A stretch of DNA of 64,000 nucleotides from Chloroflexota bacterium (GTDB taxonomy: Bacteria; Chloroflexota; Dehalococcoidia; Lucifugimonadales; JACPQL01). Shown in pieces: positions 34,714 through 43,590 of the stretch. The stretch's first letter is position 1. The number at the start of each line of letters is the position of its first letter. The notes beneath the pieces are model-generated. The model was not told the DNA's origin. It made no database searches and worked only from the letters and a program-made list of their open reading frames with translations. The stretch covers positions 121,594-185,593 of the forward strand of contig JACPQL010000051.1 in the NCBI GenBank assembly GCA_016190445.1, given 5' to 3'. Both the position numbers and the translations under genes were made by a program.

Positions 34714-35528
34714 GAGAGGACCCCTCGTAACACATAGTACACAAGCACCATAGTGAACACAAGGCTGTCCACCCTGTCCAGCACACCGCCATGCCCTGGG
34801 ATGAGGTGCCCGGCCTCCTTGGCCTGGGCGCCCCGCTTCAGCATGGACTCTGAGAGGTCGCCTAGCTGCGCCACCACGCCGATGCCTGCTCCCAGAACGG
34901 CCACCCACCACCACGCCATCTCCAGATGCAGGAGGATGCCCAGGGCCACCGCTGCCGCCACCGCTCCCACCAGACCGCCGGCAGCGCCCTCCCACGTCTT
35001 CCCCGGGCTTATGCTGGGGGCCATCCGGTGCCTTCCGATGCTCCTGCCCACGAAGTAGGCGGAGGTATCCGTGGCAAAGGTGGCCAGCAGCGCCAGGAGG
35101 AGCCAGGCGACCCCGTAGTCTTGACGCAGGAACACGGCATGGAGCAGGGTTATGCCCAGGTATACGGGGCCAGCCACAGTGAAAGCCCAGGCTGAGAAGG
35201 CGTCCTGTCTATCCCGCCGCGCCAAGACCCAGAGCAGCGCCCCCAGCGCCCCCACCACCATCACCAGCAGAGCAACACCCTGACCGTAGGCCGATCCCGC
35301 CACCACCAGGGAGGCGGTCCACAACAGGCCAAAGGACAGGACGGGGCGAGCACCTGCCCCCGCGCCCAGGGCGTAGAACTCCCGCAGGCCGAGGAGCGCC
35401 GCCGCCACAACCATAAGGGTGAGCCACCAGGCGCCAGCCCACACCGCCAGCAACAGGAGAGGGAGGGCCACCAGGGCAGTCAGCGTCCGAGGCAGGAGCG
35501 AGGCATCCTGCGGCACCCAGCGTGTCAT
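34710..35528 (-). CDS. cdsA: Phosphatidate cytidylyltransferase CdsA
   Basis: 272 residues with about eight transmembrane helices. Signature near the C-terminus: AYFVGRSIGRHRMAPSISPG, KTWEGAAGG, and KRGAQAKEAGHLIPGHGG with VLDRVDSL. Makes CDP-diacylglycerol from phosphatidic acid and CTP. The start directly follows the uppS stop and the end overlaps dxr by four bases. Confidence 0.96.
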   Translation of the reverse strand: MTRWVPQDASLLPRTLTALVALPLLLLAVWAGAWWLTLMVVAAALLGLREFYALGAGAGARPVLSFGLLWTASLVVAGSAYGQGVALLVMVVGALGALLWVLARRDRQDAFSAWAFTVAGPVYLGITLLHAVFLRQDYGVAWLLLALLATFATDTSAYFVGRSIGRHRMAPSISPGKTWEGAAGGLVGAVAAAVALGILLHLEMAWWWVAVLGAGIGVVAQLGDLSESMLKRGAQAKEAGHLIPGHGGVLDRVDSLVFTMVLVYYVLRGVLS

Positions 35529-36272
35529 CTAACTCTCAGACACGAGCCTGCCGAACCTGCGCTGGCGCTGCTGGTAGGCCTCAATGGCCCGGTCCACCTC
35601 GGCAGCGTCGAAGTCGGGCCATAGGGTTGGAGTGCAGTAGTACTCGCTGTAGGCAGACTGCCACAGCAGGAAGTTGCTCAGCCGCTGCTCACCCGAGGTG
35701 CGGATGATGAGGTCAGGGTCGGGGATATCTGCGGCATACAGGTAGCGGCGGAAGATGTCCTCAGTAATCGCCTCTGGCGACACGCCGTCCCTCAGTATGG
35801 CCCGGACGGCGTCCAGTATCTCAGCCCGGCCTCCATAGTCGAAGGCGACGCACAGGGTGAGACCGGTGTTGTGCTCGGTCAGTGCCAGGGCCTTCTCCGC
35901 TGCCTGCCGGAGCTCCCTGGGGAGGTGTTCCAACCGGCCGAGATGCCGAAGCCGGACATTCTCCGTGTGCAGGTTCTTCGTTTCCCTGCCTATGACCTCC
36001 CCTAGCAACCCCATCAGCCCGTTTACTTCCGGGTCGGGGCGCCCCCAGTTCTCAGTGGAAAAAGCGTAGAGAGTCAGGTACTCCACGGGGTACCGGCTGA
36101 AGGCGTGGATGACCTTTCTGATGTTCTCGGTGGCCGCACGGTGCCCCTCCAGCCTGGGCAGCCCACGCTGGTACGCCCAGCGGCCGTTGCCGTCCATGAT
36201 GACGGCGACGTGCCGAGGTATCCGTTGGGCCGGCGGGCTGTCTGAGGCGCGGGAGTCGGTACGGAGTGCCAT
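35529..36272 (-). CDS. uppS: Isoprenyl (undecaprenyl) diphosphate synthase, cis type
   Basis: 247 residues. Catalytic Asp27 in VAVIMDGNGRWA, then GHRAATENIRKVI, LTLYAFSTENWGRP and the C-terminal DLIIRTSGEQRLSNFLLWQ with the conserved Arg-Ser residues. It makes the C55 or similar lipid carrier for cell envelope glycans. It lies 12 bases after frr and abuts cdsA. Confidence 0.96.
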   Translation of the reverse strand: MALRTDSRASDSPPAQRIPRHVAVIMDGNGRWAYQRGLPRLEGHRAATENIRKVIHAFSRYPVEYLTLYAFSTENWGRPDPEVNGLMGLLGEVIGRETKNLHTENVRLRHLGRLEHLPRELRQAAEKALALTEHNTGLTLCVAFDYGGRAEILDAVRAILRDGVSPEAITEDIFRRYLYAADIPDPDLIIRTSGEQRLSNFLLWQSAYSEYYCTPTLWPDFDAAEVDRAIEAYQQRQRRFGRLVSES

Positions 36273-36284
36273 GGCTCATGGAGG

Positions 36285-36857
36285 CTACACCTCCATCACC
36301 TCAGCTTCCTTGCGGCTACCCTCACGCTCCATCTCAGCGATGTGGGCGTCGGTGACCTTCTGCAACTGCTCCTGGGCACGCCGGAGGTCGTCCTCGGAGA
36401 TCTCCTTCTTCTTCTCCAGGTCGCGCAGCTTCTCCAAAACGTCACGCCGCACATTGCGCACCGCCACCCTGCCCTCCTCCACCTTTCGCTTTACCAGGCG
36501 CACCAGCTCCCGACGGCGCTCCTCGGTCAGGGCCGCCAGGACGAGGCGGATCACCGTGCCGTCGTTGGAGGGATTGAGCCCCAGGTCAGATTGCTGGATG
36601 GCCCGCTCTATGGCCCGGAAGGTCTGACGGTCCCAAGGCTGTATGACCAAAAGGCGGGCCTCAGGCACGGTTATGGTGGCGAGCTGGTTCAGCGGAGTGG
36701 GTGTGCCATAGTAGTCCACACTCAGGTGCTCCACCAGAGAGGGCGAGGCCCTGCCGGTGCGGATGCCGCCCAGCTCGCGCTCCAGGCTCTCCCCAGACCG
36801 CTTCATTCGTGCCTCGCCGTTCGCCAGGGCTTCCTCTACCTGTTCTGGCAAGACCAT
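36285..36857 (-). CDS. frr: Ribosome recycling factor
   Basis: 190 residues. Helical-bundle domain plus beta domain: GIRTGRASPSLVEHLSVDY, GTPTPLNQLATITVPEAR, IQPWDRQTFRAIERAI and SNDGTVIRLVLAALTEERRRE, with the usual C-terminal helix. With EF-G it splits the 70S ribosome after termination. It lies 30 bases after pyrH. Just upstream of the start is CTAGCAGGGTGC (36868-36879), the same 8-mer as the MITE ends, probably chance. Confidence 0.96.
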   Translation of the reverse strand: MVLPEQVEEALANGEARMKRSGESLERELGGIRTGRASPSLVEHLSVDYYGTPTPLNQLATITVPEARLLVIQPWDRQTFRAIERAIQQSDLGLNPSNDGTVIRLVLAALTEERRRELVRLVKRKVEEGRVAVRNVRRDVLEKLRDLEKKKEISEDDLRRAQEQLQKVTDAHIAEMEREGSRKEAEVMEV

Positions 36858-36886
36858 GGTCGGTCTCCTAGCAGGGTGCTTCCTTC

Positions 36887-38150
<1,264 letters not shown>

Positions 38151-38168
38151 AATCCTCCTGGCCGCAAA

Positions 38169-38196
38169 GGCCCCGGGCTTTAGCCGCCCCGGGGCC
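38169..38196. promoter_or_regulatory. GC-rich hairpin in the tsf leader
   Basis: Perfect 9-bp arms GGCCCCGGG / CCCGGGGCC, about 20 bases upstream of the tsf start on the minus strand. No T-run follows, so it is not a normal terminator; an attenuator or mRNA-stability hairpin between rpsB and tsf is plausible. Confidence 0.55.
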
Positions 38197-38199
38197 GGA

Positions 38200-38346
38200 T
38201 CAGGTCGAACCGCCTCTCCTAAGTAGCCACGGCGTCTGACCGCTCTTCACCACCTCCACCAAAGCCCGCCCCCACTGGGCAGGATACGCCTGCAAATCAA
38301 TAGTCCCGGGGAACCTCAGCCCACACCGGCACCGGACAACCACCAC
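38200..38346 (-). CDS. Candidate 48-residue CxC peptide between rpsB and tsf
   Basis: From the GTG at 38344-38346 the minus strand codes VVVRCRCGLRFPGTIDL, then QAYPAQWGRALVEVVKSG and QTPWLLRRGGST. It has a CxCG pair and a hydrophobic-aromatic pattern unlike random sequence. The frame is continuous with rpsB: the only in-frame stop between is the rpsB TAG at 38362-38364, so it could be read through, or be a separate small gene, or a relic of an rpsB extension. No clear ribosome binding site is present. Not a recognised family. Confidence 0.4.
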   Translation of the reverse strand: MVVVRCRCGLRFPGTIDLQAYPAQWGRALVEVVKSGQTPWLLRRGGST

Positions 38347-38361
38347 CGGGCCGTACCCCGC

Positions 38362-39171
38362 CTAGGCGCCAGCGGGGACCGCCTCTGCCTGCGGCTCATG
38401 CCTGGCCGGCTCCCGCCCCTCCGACTCCCTCTCATAGGCGGAGCGCCTGTGCGCGCCGTCTATGCAGGCCCCGGCCATCTGGCTGGTAATGAGACGGATA
38501 GACCGGATGGCGTCGTCATTGCCCGGTATCGGGTACTGTATCAGGTCAGGATCGCAGTCGCTATCTACAATGGCCACTATGGGAATCTTCATGCGGTTGG
38601 CTTCAGCTACTGCGTTCTTCTCCTTGCCAATGTCCACCACAAACAAGGCACCTGGGAGCTCGGTCATCTCCTTGATACCTACCAGGTACTTGTTCATCTT
38701 GGCCATCTTGTCGTCCAGCTTCAGGGCCTCCTTCTTGGTCAGCACAGAGAACTCGCCCTTCAGCCGCCGCTCCTCCAGCCGGACCAGGTGGTCTATGCGG
38801 CCCTGGATAGTGTGGAAGTTGGTCAGGGTGCCGCCCAGCCAGCGCTGGTTGACGTAGAGCTGCCCTCCTCGCCGCGCCTCCTGCTCAATGGCCTCCTGGG
38901 CCTGCTTCTTGGTGCCCACAAAAAGGACCTTCTGCCCAGAAGCCGCCACGTCACTGGTGAACTGCCAGGCTTGCTCCAGCAGGGAGAGAGTCTGTTGCAA
39001 ATCAATTATGTGGATACCGTTACGCTGGGCAAAGATGAACCTCTTCATCTTGGGGTTCCAGCGCCGCGTCTGGTGACCAAAGTGGACTCCTGCCTCCAGG
39101 AGCGCTTTCATGCTAAGCGGCTCTATCTCAGCTACTGCCGCTTCCTGTACCTGAACCCTCTCTTCCGTCAT
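38362..39171 (-). CDS. rpsB: 30S ribosomal protein S2
   Basis: 269 residues. Core [85 protein letters not shown] and [16 protein letters not shown]. An N-terminal addition of about 20 acidic residues and a charged C-terminal tail ([15 protein letters not shown]) extend the usual protein. First gene of the rpsB-tsf-pyrH-frr-uppS-cdsA-dxr-rseP-ispG run. GAGGTG precedes the ATG. Confidence 0.97.
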   Translation of the reverse strand: MTEERVQVQEAAVAEIEPLSMKALLEAGVHFGHQTRRWNPKMKRFIFAQRNGIHIIDLQQTLSLLEQAWQFTSDVAASGQKVLFVGTKKQAQEAIEQEARRGGQLYVNQRWLGGTLTNFHTIQGRIDHLVRLEERRLKGEFSVLTKKEALKLDDKMAKMNKYLVGIKEMTELPGALFVVDIGKEKNAVAEANRMKIPIVAIVDSDCDPDLIQYPIPGNDDAIRSIRLITSQMAGACIDGAHRRSAYERESEGREPARHEPQAEAVPAGA

Positions 39172-39245
39172 AGCACCTCTTCTTTCCAGACGACCGTTGT
39201 CCCGCCTTTTCCAGACACCAGATTCCCATCTACCCTAAGGAGGTG

Positions 39246-39259
39246 GGTATCTAGATACC
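39246..39259. promoter_or_regulatory. 14-bp perfect palindrome in the rpsB leader
   Basis: GGTATCTAGATACC, between the rpsB promoter and the start codon. It could be a regulator site or an RNA hairpin for feedback by S2; no family match is recognised. Confidence 0.4.
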
Positions 39260-39329
39260 AATGTCAGAGGCCTTCCTGGAGGGCCCACACTGGCACAAAC
39301 GGACCAGGCACGCGACCAAATGCGAAGGT

Positions 39330-39358
39330 AGTATAGCATAGAGGCCAGCTTTCAACAA
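39330..39358 (-). promoter_or_regulatory. Probable promoter of the rpsB operon
   Basis: On the minus strand TTGTTG (39353-39358), a 17-base spacer and TATACT (39330-39335), about 160 bases upstream of rpsB. The -10 box is a five-of-six match. The long leader carries the palindrome at 39246. Confidence 0.6.
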
Positions 39359-39455
39359 CGGCCCTCGCGGGGCGCCACAGACTGACGGCGGTGGTATCAT
39401 GGGCAAGGCGTGGCCCCTCGCTGTGGCCGCTCACTCCCCAGTCTGGAGGTGTCCC

Positions 39456-40817
39456 TTGGAACCATTCGAAATCTCGGTGGTCGAGGCCAGCGCCCGTATC
39501 CGTCGGGGCGACCTGTCTCCGGTGGCCCTGGTCGAGTCCCTCATCGCACGCATAGAGTCACTAGAGCCGACCTTGAGGGCATGGGTCACGCTGGACCGGG
39601 ACGGCGCCACGCAGCAGGCCCAGGACCGCCAGCGGGAGTTGGAGAGAGGGACCTACCGAGGGCCCCTGCACGGCATACCTGTAGGTGTGAAGGACATCTT
39701 CCATACAGCGGGACTGAGGACCACCGCCTGCTCCCGACTCTATGCCGACTTTGTGCCCACCCGCGACGCCACCTGCGTGGCCCGGCTGAGAGAGGCGGGC
39801 GCCATAATACTTGGCAAGACCGTAACCACCGAGTTCGCCACCGCTGACCCCCCTCCCACCCGCAACCCCTGGAACGCCGCCCACACGCCCGGCGGCTCCA
39901 GCAGCGGCTCCGCAGCGTCCGTGGCCGCCAGAGCGTGCCCTGCGGCCCTGGGCTCCCAGACCGCGGGCTCGGTGCTCAGGCCCGCCGCCTACAACGGCAT
40001 CGTGGGGCTCAAGCCCACTTACGGGAGGCTCAGCCGGTGGGGAGTGTTCGCCGTTAGCTGGTCCCTGGATACTATGGGTGTGCTGGCGCGCACCGTGGAG
40101 GACTCGTCCCTGCTGCTCCAGGCCATGGCTGGCGCCGACCCCAAGGACCCCGCCTCCTCCACTAGGCCGGTGCCAGACTACCTGGCGGAGATGAACGGCA
40201 TGGACCGGCCTCCCCGCGTGGGACTGGTTAGGGAGTTCTTCTACGGCCGCGCCACTGATGAGGTGCGCCGCCACACCGACGCCACGGCCCAGCGGCTGGC
40301 CGAGGCCGGCGCGGTGGTGGAGGAGATAAGGCTCCCCCGCAGCTTCTACTCGGTGCACCCCGCCCACTGGGCGATGGCCCGCGCCGAATGCGCCTCTGTC
40401 CACGAGGGGCTCTTCCTCCAGCGGAGGGAGGAGTACAGCCCAATGATACGCCGCTGGATAGAGGAGGGCTTCACCATACCAGCCACGCGCTACCTCCAGG
40501 CCCAGCGGCTGCGTCGCAGGTTCCAGGAGGAGATGGCGACAGTCCTGGAGCGAGCGGATGTACTGCTCACGCCTGCCACCACCTCTGAGGCACCCCGTGA
40601 CCTCACCACCACCGGCAACCCCATCTTTCAGACCCCGTGGACCTTCGCTGGCCTGCCGGCCATCGCCATCCCATCGGGGCTGAGCCGGTCCGGGCTGCCC
40701 TTGGGGGTCCAGCTTGCGGCTGCCCCCTTTGCGGAAGGAAAGCTCCTGGCAGCGGCCCGCTGGTGTGAGAGGGAGTTGGGGGTCCGCCTGGCCCCGCCGG
40801 GGCTGGGGCTTAGCTAG
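39456..40817 (+). CDS. Amidase-signature family amidohydrolase
   Basis: 453 residues from the TTG at 39456, which has GGAGGTG five bases upstream; the ATG at 39399 has only a weak site. The Ser-cis-Ser-Lys triad is visible: Lys in IPVGVKDIFHTAGL, the cis-Ser in TPGGSSSGSAASVAA, the nucleophile in GSQTAGSVLRPAAYNG. The family includes GatA, but no gatB or gatC is adjacent and the GatA tRNA motifs are not evident, so a small-amide or amino-acid amidase is more likely. It stands alone, divergent from rpsB. Confidence 0.87.
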   Translation: MEPFEISVVEASARIRRGDLSPVALVESLIARIESLEPTLRAWVTLDRDGATQQAQDRQRELERGTYRGPLHGIPVGVKDIFHTAGLRTTACSRLYADFVPTRDATCVARLREAGAIILGKTVTTEFATADPPPTRNPWNAAHTPGGSSSGSAASVAARACPAALGSQTAGSVLRPAAYNGIVGLKPTYGRLSRWGVFAVSWSLDTMGVLARTVEDSSLLLQAMAGADPKDPASSTRPVPDYLAEMNGMDRPPRVGLVREFFYGRATDEVRRHTDATAQRLAEAGAVVEEIRLPRSFYSVHPAHWAMARAECASVHEGLFLQRREEYSPMIRRWIEEGFTIPATRYLQAQRLRRRFQEEMATVLERADVLLTPATTSEAPRDLTTTGNPIFQTPWTFAGLPAIAIPSGLSRSGLPLGVQLAAAPFAEGKLLAAARWCERELGVRLAPPGLGLS

Positions 40818-40833
40818 CGCACCCTTGGCCGCA

Positions 40834-40862
40834 TTGACAATGGTGACCGTGCATGATAAATT
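40834..40862 (+). promoter_or_regulatory. Promoter of the fmdB-dtd unit
   Basis: TTGACA (40834-40839), 17-base spacer and TAAATT (40857-40862). A CIRCE operator follows 10 bases later. Confidence 0.6.
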
Positions 40863-40872
40863 TATACACTAA

Positions 40873-40899
40873 TTAGCACTCTCGTACTGAGAGTGCTAT
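40873..40899. promoter_or_regulatory. CIRCE operator (HrcA binding site)
   Basis: TTAGCACTC, nine bases, GAGTGCTAT: the CIRCE inverted repeat with one mismatch in the last base. HrcA binds this element and represses heat-shock genes. Here it lies directly downstream of a -10-like box and upstream of an FmdB-type ribbon gene rather than groES or hrcA. Confidence 0.9.
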
Positions 40900-40923
40900 G
40901 CCTTGGTTGGTGGAGGACAGGAA

Positions 40924-41226
40924 GTGCCGCGCTACGACTATCAGTGTCCGTCGTGTAATCACCGATTTGAGCTCAAGCAGGGGTTCGACGCCGACCCCAT
41001 CCAGCCGTGCCCGGTCTGCAACCGGTCTGCTCAGCGGCGCATATACGCGGTGGGCGTCATCTACAAGGGCTCAGGCTGGTACACCACCGACTACGCCCGT
41101 TCCAGCGCCAACTTCCCCAGCAGCAACGGCTCGGACAACCACGACAAAGCGACGCCAGTCCCTCCCTCCAGCGAGTCCTCCGCTCCAAAGGAAACCCTCT
41201 CGGAGGCCAAGTCCAAGGAGAGCTAG
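40924..41226 (+). CDS. FmdB-family zinc-ribbon protein, CIRCE-controlled
   Basis: 100 residues from the GTG at 40924, with GGAGG seven bases upstream; upstream codons are within the operator region. Family start PRYDYQCPSCNHRFEL, second pair PCPVCNRSAQRRIYAVG, then a low-complexity Ser/Asn/Thr tail. FmdB ribbons are small zinc proteins of uncertain role. The CIRCE element shows it is probably part of the heat-shock regulon. It overlaps no gene and the dtd start is three bases after its stop. Confidence 0.87.
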   Translation: MPRYDYQCPSCNHRFELKQGFDADPIQPCPVCNRSAQRRIYAVGVIYKGSGWYTTDYARSSANFPSSNGSDNHDKATPVPPSSESSAPKETLSEAKSKES

Positions 41227-41229
41227 CCG

Positions 41230-41694
41230 GTGCGCGCCCTGGTACAGCGAGTGAGCCAGGGCTCCGTTCGAGTTGGTACCACAGTTGTAGGCACCATCGG
41301 GACTGGGTTGGTGGTCTTCCTGGGAATGGGGAAAGAGGACACGGAGGAGGACGCCCGCTACCTGGTGGAGAAGGTCCTTAATCTCCGGGTGTTCCCCGAC
41401 GAGACTGGCAGGTTCAATCGCTCCGCCCTGGATATAGGGGCGGAGCTTTTGCTGGTAAGCCAGTTCACCCTTTACGCCGACACGCGCCGGGGCAGGCGCC
41501 CCAGCTTCGCCGACGCGGCATCGCCGGAGCGGGCGGAGCCCGAGTTCCGTCAAGTGGTGGACCTCTTCCGCCAGAGCGGCCTTCGAGTAGAGACCGGGCG
41601 CTTCCAGGAGCACATGCTGGTGGAGTTGGTCAACGACGGCCCGGTGACCATCTGGCTGGAGAGTGAGGAGCGCCACCGCCCTCGAAGGGGCTAG
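41230..41694 (+). CDS. dtd: D-aminoacyl-tRNA deacylase
   Basis: 154 residues. The GTG start begins RALVQRVSQGSVRVG. Signature SQFTLYADTRRGRRPSF and the C-terminal NDGPVTIWLESE are the two cross-subunit motifs of DTD; GTGLVVFLGMGKEDTEEDA is the middle block. It hydrolyses D-amino acids from tRNA. It follows the fmdB ribbon gene by three bases, so both would be induced through the CIRCE promoter. Confidence 0.95.
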   Translation: MRALVQRVSQGSVRVGTTVVGTIGTGLVVFLGMGKEDTEEDARYLVEKVLNLRVFPDETGRFNRSALDIGAELLLVSQFTLYADTRRGRRPSFADAASPERAEPEFRQVVDLFRQSGLRVETGRFQEHMLVELVNDGPVTIWLESEERHRPRRG

Positions 41695-41739
41695 GACCTG
41701 CTTTCGCAAGTCAGCGTACACAAGGGCGTACCCTAAGTT

Positions 41740-41823
41740 CCCGCTCATGTCCTTCGACAGGGCTCAGGATGAGCGGGAACTTTCCGCCGCTCGTGGTGAG
41801 CCTGTCGAACCATACGAGCGGCG
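41740..41823. repeat. Dispersed palindromic repeat, double hairpin (family 1, copy 2)
   Basis: First hairpin CCCGCTCAT / ATGAGCGGG around CCTTCGACAGGGCTCAGG; second hairpin CCGCCGCTCGT / ACGAGCGGCGG around GAGCCTGTCGAACC. It lies between the convergent dtd and nicO-like genes, as copy 1 lies between convergent genes. Confidence 0.8.
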
Positions 41824-41853
41824 GATGGTGACGCGCTCTTTCGCAACCAGGGG

Positions 41854-42579
41854 CTAGGCGAACAGCCCCCCAACGATCCCTATCTGGTACATGAGCACGA
41901 GACCAAATAGGATGCTGAGACAGCCCGTGGCGAGTTGGATGCGACTGTTCATGCCAGGGAAACGCCCTGCCGACAGCACAAAGGGCAGCCCGATGAGGAT
42001 GGTCAGCACACCCATGCTGGCCACGGAGCCAAGACCGAAGAGGACGATATACAGCAAGCCAGCCAGGGGCGTCTTGATGGTGGTGAGCACCAGAAGCATC
42101 AGGGCCGCGCTTCCCGCGAGCCCGTGAACGGTCCCCACCAGGTACGACTTGCCCCGGACAAAGGGCCGCCCCACAGAGACACGATGATGGGTCTCCACAT
42201 GGGCCACGCTATCGCCGTGGGAGTGGAAATGGCGGTGCGGCTCCTCAATGTGGGCGTGGGCGTGCACGTGGACCCGCCGCGAACGGTACCGCAGCAACAC
42301 CTGGATGCCCAGCAACACCAGCACAATGCCTACACTGAACTCGAAGAACAGGGCCAGGCGCTCCGGTATGGCCAGCCGGAGGCCAATGATGAACAGCCCC
42401 ATGATCAAGAGGGTGGTGGTGTGCCCCAGCCCCCAGGAGGTCCCCACCCAGAAAGCACGGAGCGGATTGCGGGTGTCGCTCACGATGGTGGACACCGCCA
42501 CCACGTGGTCGGGGTCCAGGGCATGTCGCATACCCAGCAGCAGGCCGAGAACGAGCGCCGCAATCAGTGTTTGCTCCAT
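41854..42579 (-). CDS. NicO/UreH-type nickel or cobalt permease
   Basis: 241 residues from the ATG at 42577-42579, with AAGGAAG upstream; the open frame beyond is a shadow of the regulator. Six transmembrane segments. The metal motif is GMRHALDPDHVVAV (HX4DH type) in the second helix. A His-rich cytoplasmic loop (VHVHAHAHIEEPHRHFHSHG) at mid-protein would bind Ni(II) or Co(II). It follows a Fur-family regulator on the same strand by one base. No urease or hydrogenase genes are within the window. Confidence 0.88.
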   Translation of the reverse strand: MEQTLIAALVLGLLLGMRHALDPDHVVAVSTIVSDTRNPLRAFWVGTSWGLGHTTTLLIMGLFIIGLRLAIPERLALFFEFSVGIVLVLLGIQVLLRYRSRRVHVHAHAHIEEPHRHFHSHGDSVAHVETHHRVSVGRPFVRGKSYLVGTVHGLAGSAALMLLVLTTIKTPLAGLLYIVLFGLGSVASMGVLTILIGLPFVLSAGRFPGMNSRIQLATGCLSILFGLVLMYQIGIVGGLFA

Positions 42580-42580
42580 G

Positions 42581-43042
42581 CTACTTCCTTTCTGTGGAGA
42601 TTGCCGCTGCCGGGGAGACTCTCTTGCCGCCGCAGGAGGCGCACCTGCCCGCGACGGCAAAGTGGTCCAGGTCCGGCTCGAAGCCGAAGTCGCGGACAAG
42701 GGTAGCCCTGAACTCCTCCAGATACGATGGGCTCAGGTCGAAGGCTCCTCCGCACTCCCGGCACACCATGTGATGGTGACGCCCTGACGCGCTCAACTCG
42801 TACCGGCTGGCGCCACCCGCCTGTATCTCCGTCACCAGCCCCAGCTCCTTGAGGAGGTGGATGGTCCGGTAGACGGTGGCCTGGTCCATGTACGGATAGA
42901 CCGCCTTCACCCGGCTCTGGATCTCTTCCACACCCACATGCGCTGGCTGCTCGGCGATGACCGAGAGCACCATCACCCTCTGGGGGGTCAGGCGGTGCCC
43001 CGTCCGCTTCAACGCCTCAATTGCCGCCCCATGTCTGGTCAT
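42581..43042 (-). CDS. Fur-family metalloregulator, possibly Nur-like
   Basis: 153 residues from the ATG at 43040-43042. Winged helix with HRLTPQRVMVLSVIAEQP and ATVYRTIHLLKELGLV; dimer/metal domain with HHHMVCRECGGAFDL and CASCGGKRVS, giving two C-x2-C zinc pairs. The regulator-permease pair and a TTGCAA-type operator upstream point to nickel or a related metal; Zur is the alternative. The promoter/operator is at 43169-43219 with a hairpin element between it and the gene. Confidence 0.88.
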   Translation of the reverse strand: MTRHGAAIEALKRTGHRLTPQRVMVLSVIAEQPAHVGVEEIQSRVKAVYPYMDQATVYRTIHLLKELGLVTEIQAGGASRYELSASGRHHHMVCRECGGAFDLSPSYLEEFRATLVRDFGFEPDLDHFAVAGRCASCGGKRVSPAAAISTERK

Positions 43043-43061
43043 GTACCCGCTTGTCCCCAAG

Positions 43062-43162
43062 AATAGCGATTCAATCTGTAGGTCGGGTTGGGAAACCCGA
43101 CCTACAGCGCGGGCAGGTTCGTCCCGACCTGTCGGGATGCCCTACAAGGGTCAATCGCTATT
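43062..43162. repeat. Hairpin-rich element in the regulator 5' leader
   Basis: Outer 10-bp inverted arms AATAGCGATT / AATCGCTATT (43062-43071, 43153-43162) enclose a perfect 14-bp stem CTGTAGGTCGGGTT / AACCCGACCTACAG (43076-43089, 43094-43107) and a smaller TCCCGAC / GTCGGGA hairpin. It looks like a MITE or BIME-like unit inserted between the promoter and the fur-like gene. Confidence 0.7.
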
Positions 43163-43168
43163 TTCGGG

Positions 43169-43219
43169 TTGTTGCAAGCGTTTGCAATAACAGTATGCCG
43201 CACCAGCGGGCGCTGTCAA
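43169..43219 (-). promoter_or_regulatory. Fur-family promoter and operator
   Basis: On the minus strand: TTGACA (43214-43219), 16-base spacer, CATACT (43192-43197), then the near-palindrome TTATTGCAAACGCTTGCAACAA at 43169-43190 written as two TTGCAA half-sites (43172-43177, 43182-43187) four bases apart. Streptomyces Nur boxes are TTGCAA, five bases, TTGCAA. The position over the start site fits repression. Confidence 0.65.
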
Positions 43220-43336
43220 GTGCCAGAGGGAGTCTTTTGCGAGAAACGGGGACGAAACTGTCTCAAAACCCGACGGCTTGCCGGTGACCGCCCCACCCGC
43301 CGTGATCTTCGTCCTTCTCCGGAATCTGTTAGTGTC

Positions 43337-43555
43337 CTAATTTGGCGGGGTCGGTGGCTTGCCAGGCCACTTACCAATGGGCATCCATTGCAGCGACCCT
43401 AGCTGCACGCGCCAGAATCGTTGGCACTCTCGGCAGTAAAGATACACGCTCCTGAAACTGGTGCTGTGAACGTAGGGCTTATGTTCCTTAGAAACGCACT
43501 CATGGTACAGGTCGGTATATGCGGCGCGTCGCCAGCCACCAGGGGTCATGCTCAT
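43337..43555 (-). CDS. Small protein with a C-x2-C pair (72 aa)
   Basis: From the ATG at 43553-43555 the frame codes TPGGWRRAAYTDLYHEC, then SFRSVYLYCRECQRFWRV and a Pro-rich end. A long open frame upstream is a shadow of nadC. One C-x2-C pair, aromatic-rich. It follows nadC by 35 bases on the same strand, without a strong ribosome binding site (an ATG two codons later is possible). No family recognised. Confidence 0.5.
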   Translation of the reverse strand: MSMTPGGWRRAAYTDLYHECVSKEHKPYVHSTSFRSVYLYCRECQRFWRVQLGSLQWMPIGKWPGKPPTPPN

Positions 43556-43590
43556 GGCCGCTCTCGCTGCTCTTGGATGGTAGCCGCCCC

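Noticed and set aside
39456..40817. GatA subunit of the tRNA amidotransferase
   Set aside because: No gatB or gatC adjacent, and only the general amidase signature is visible.
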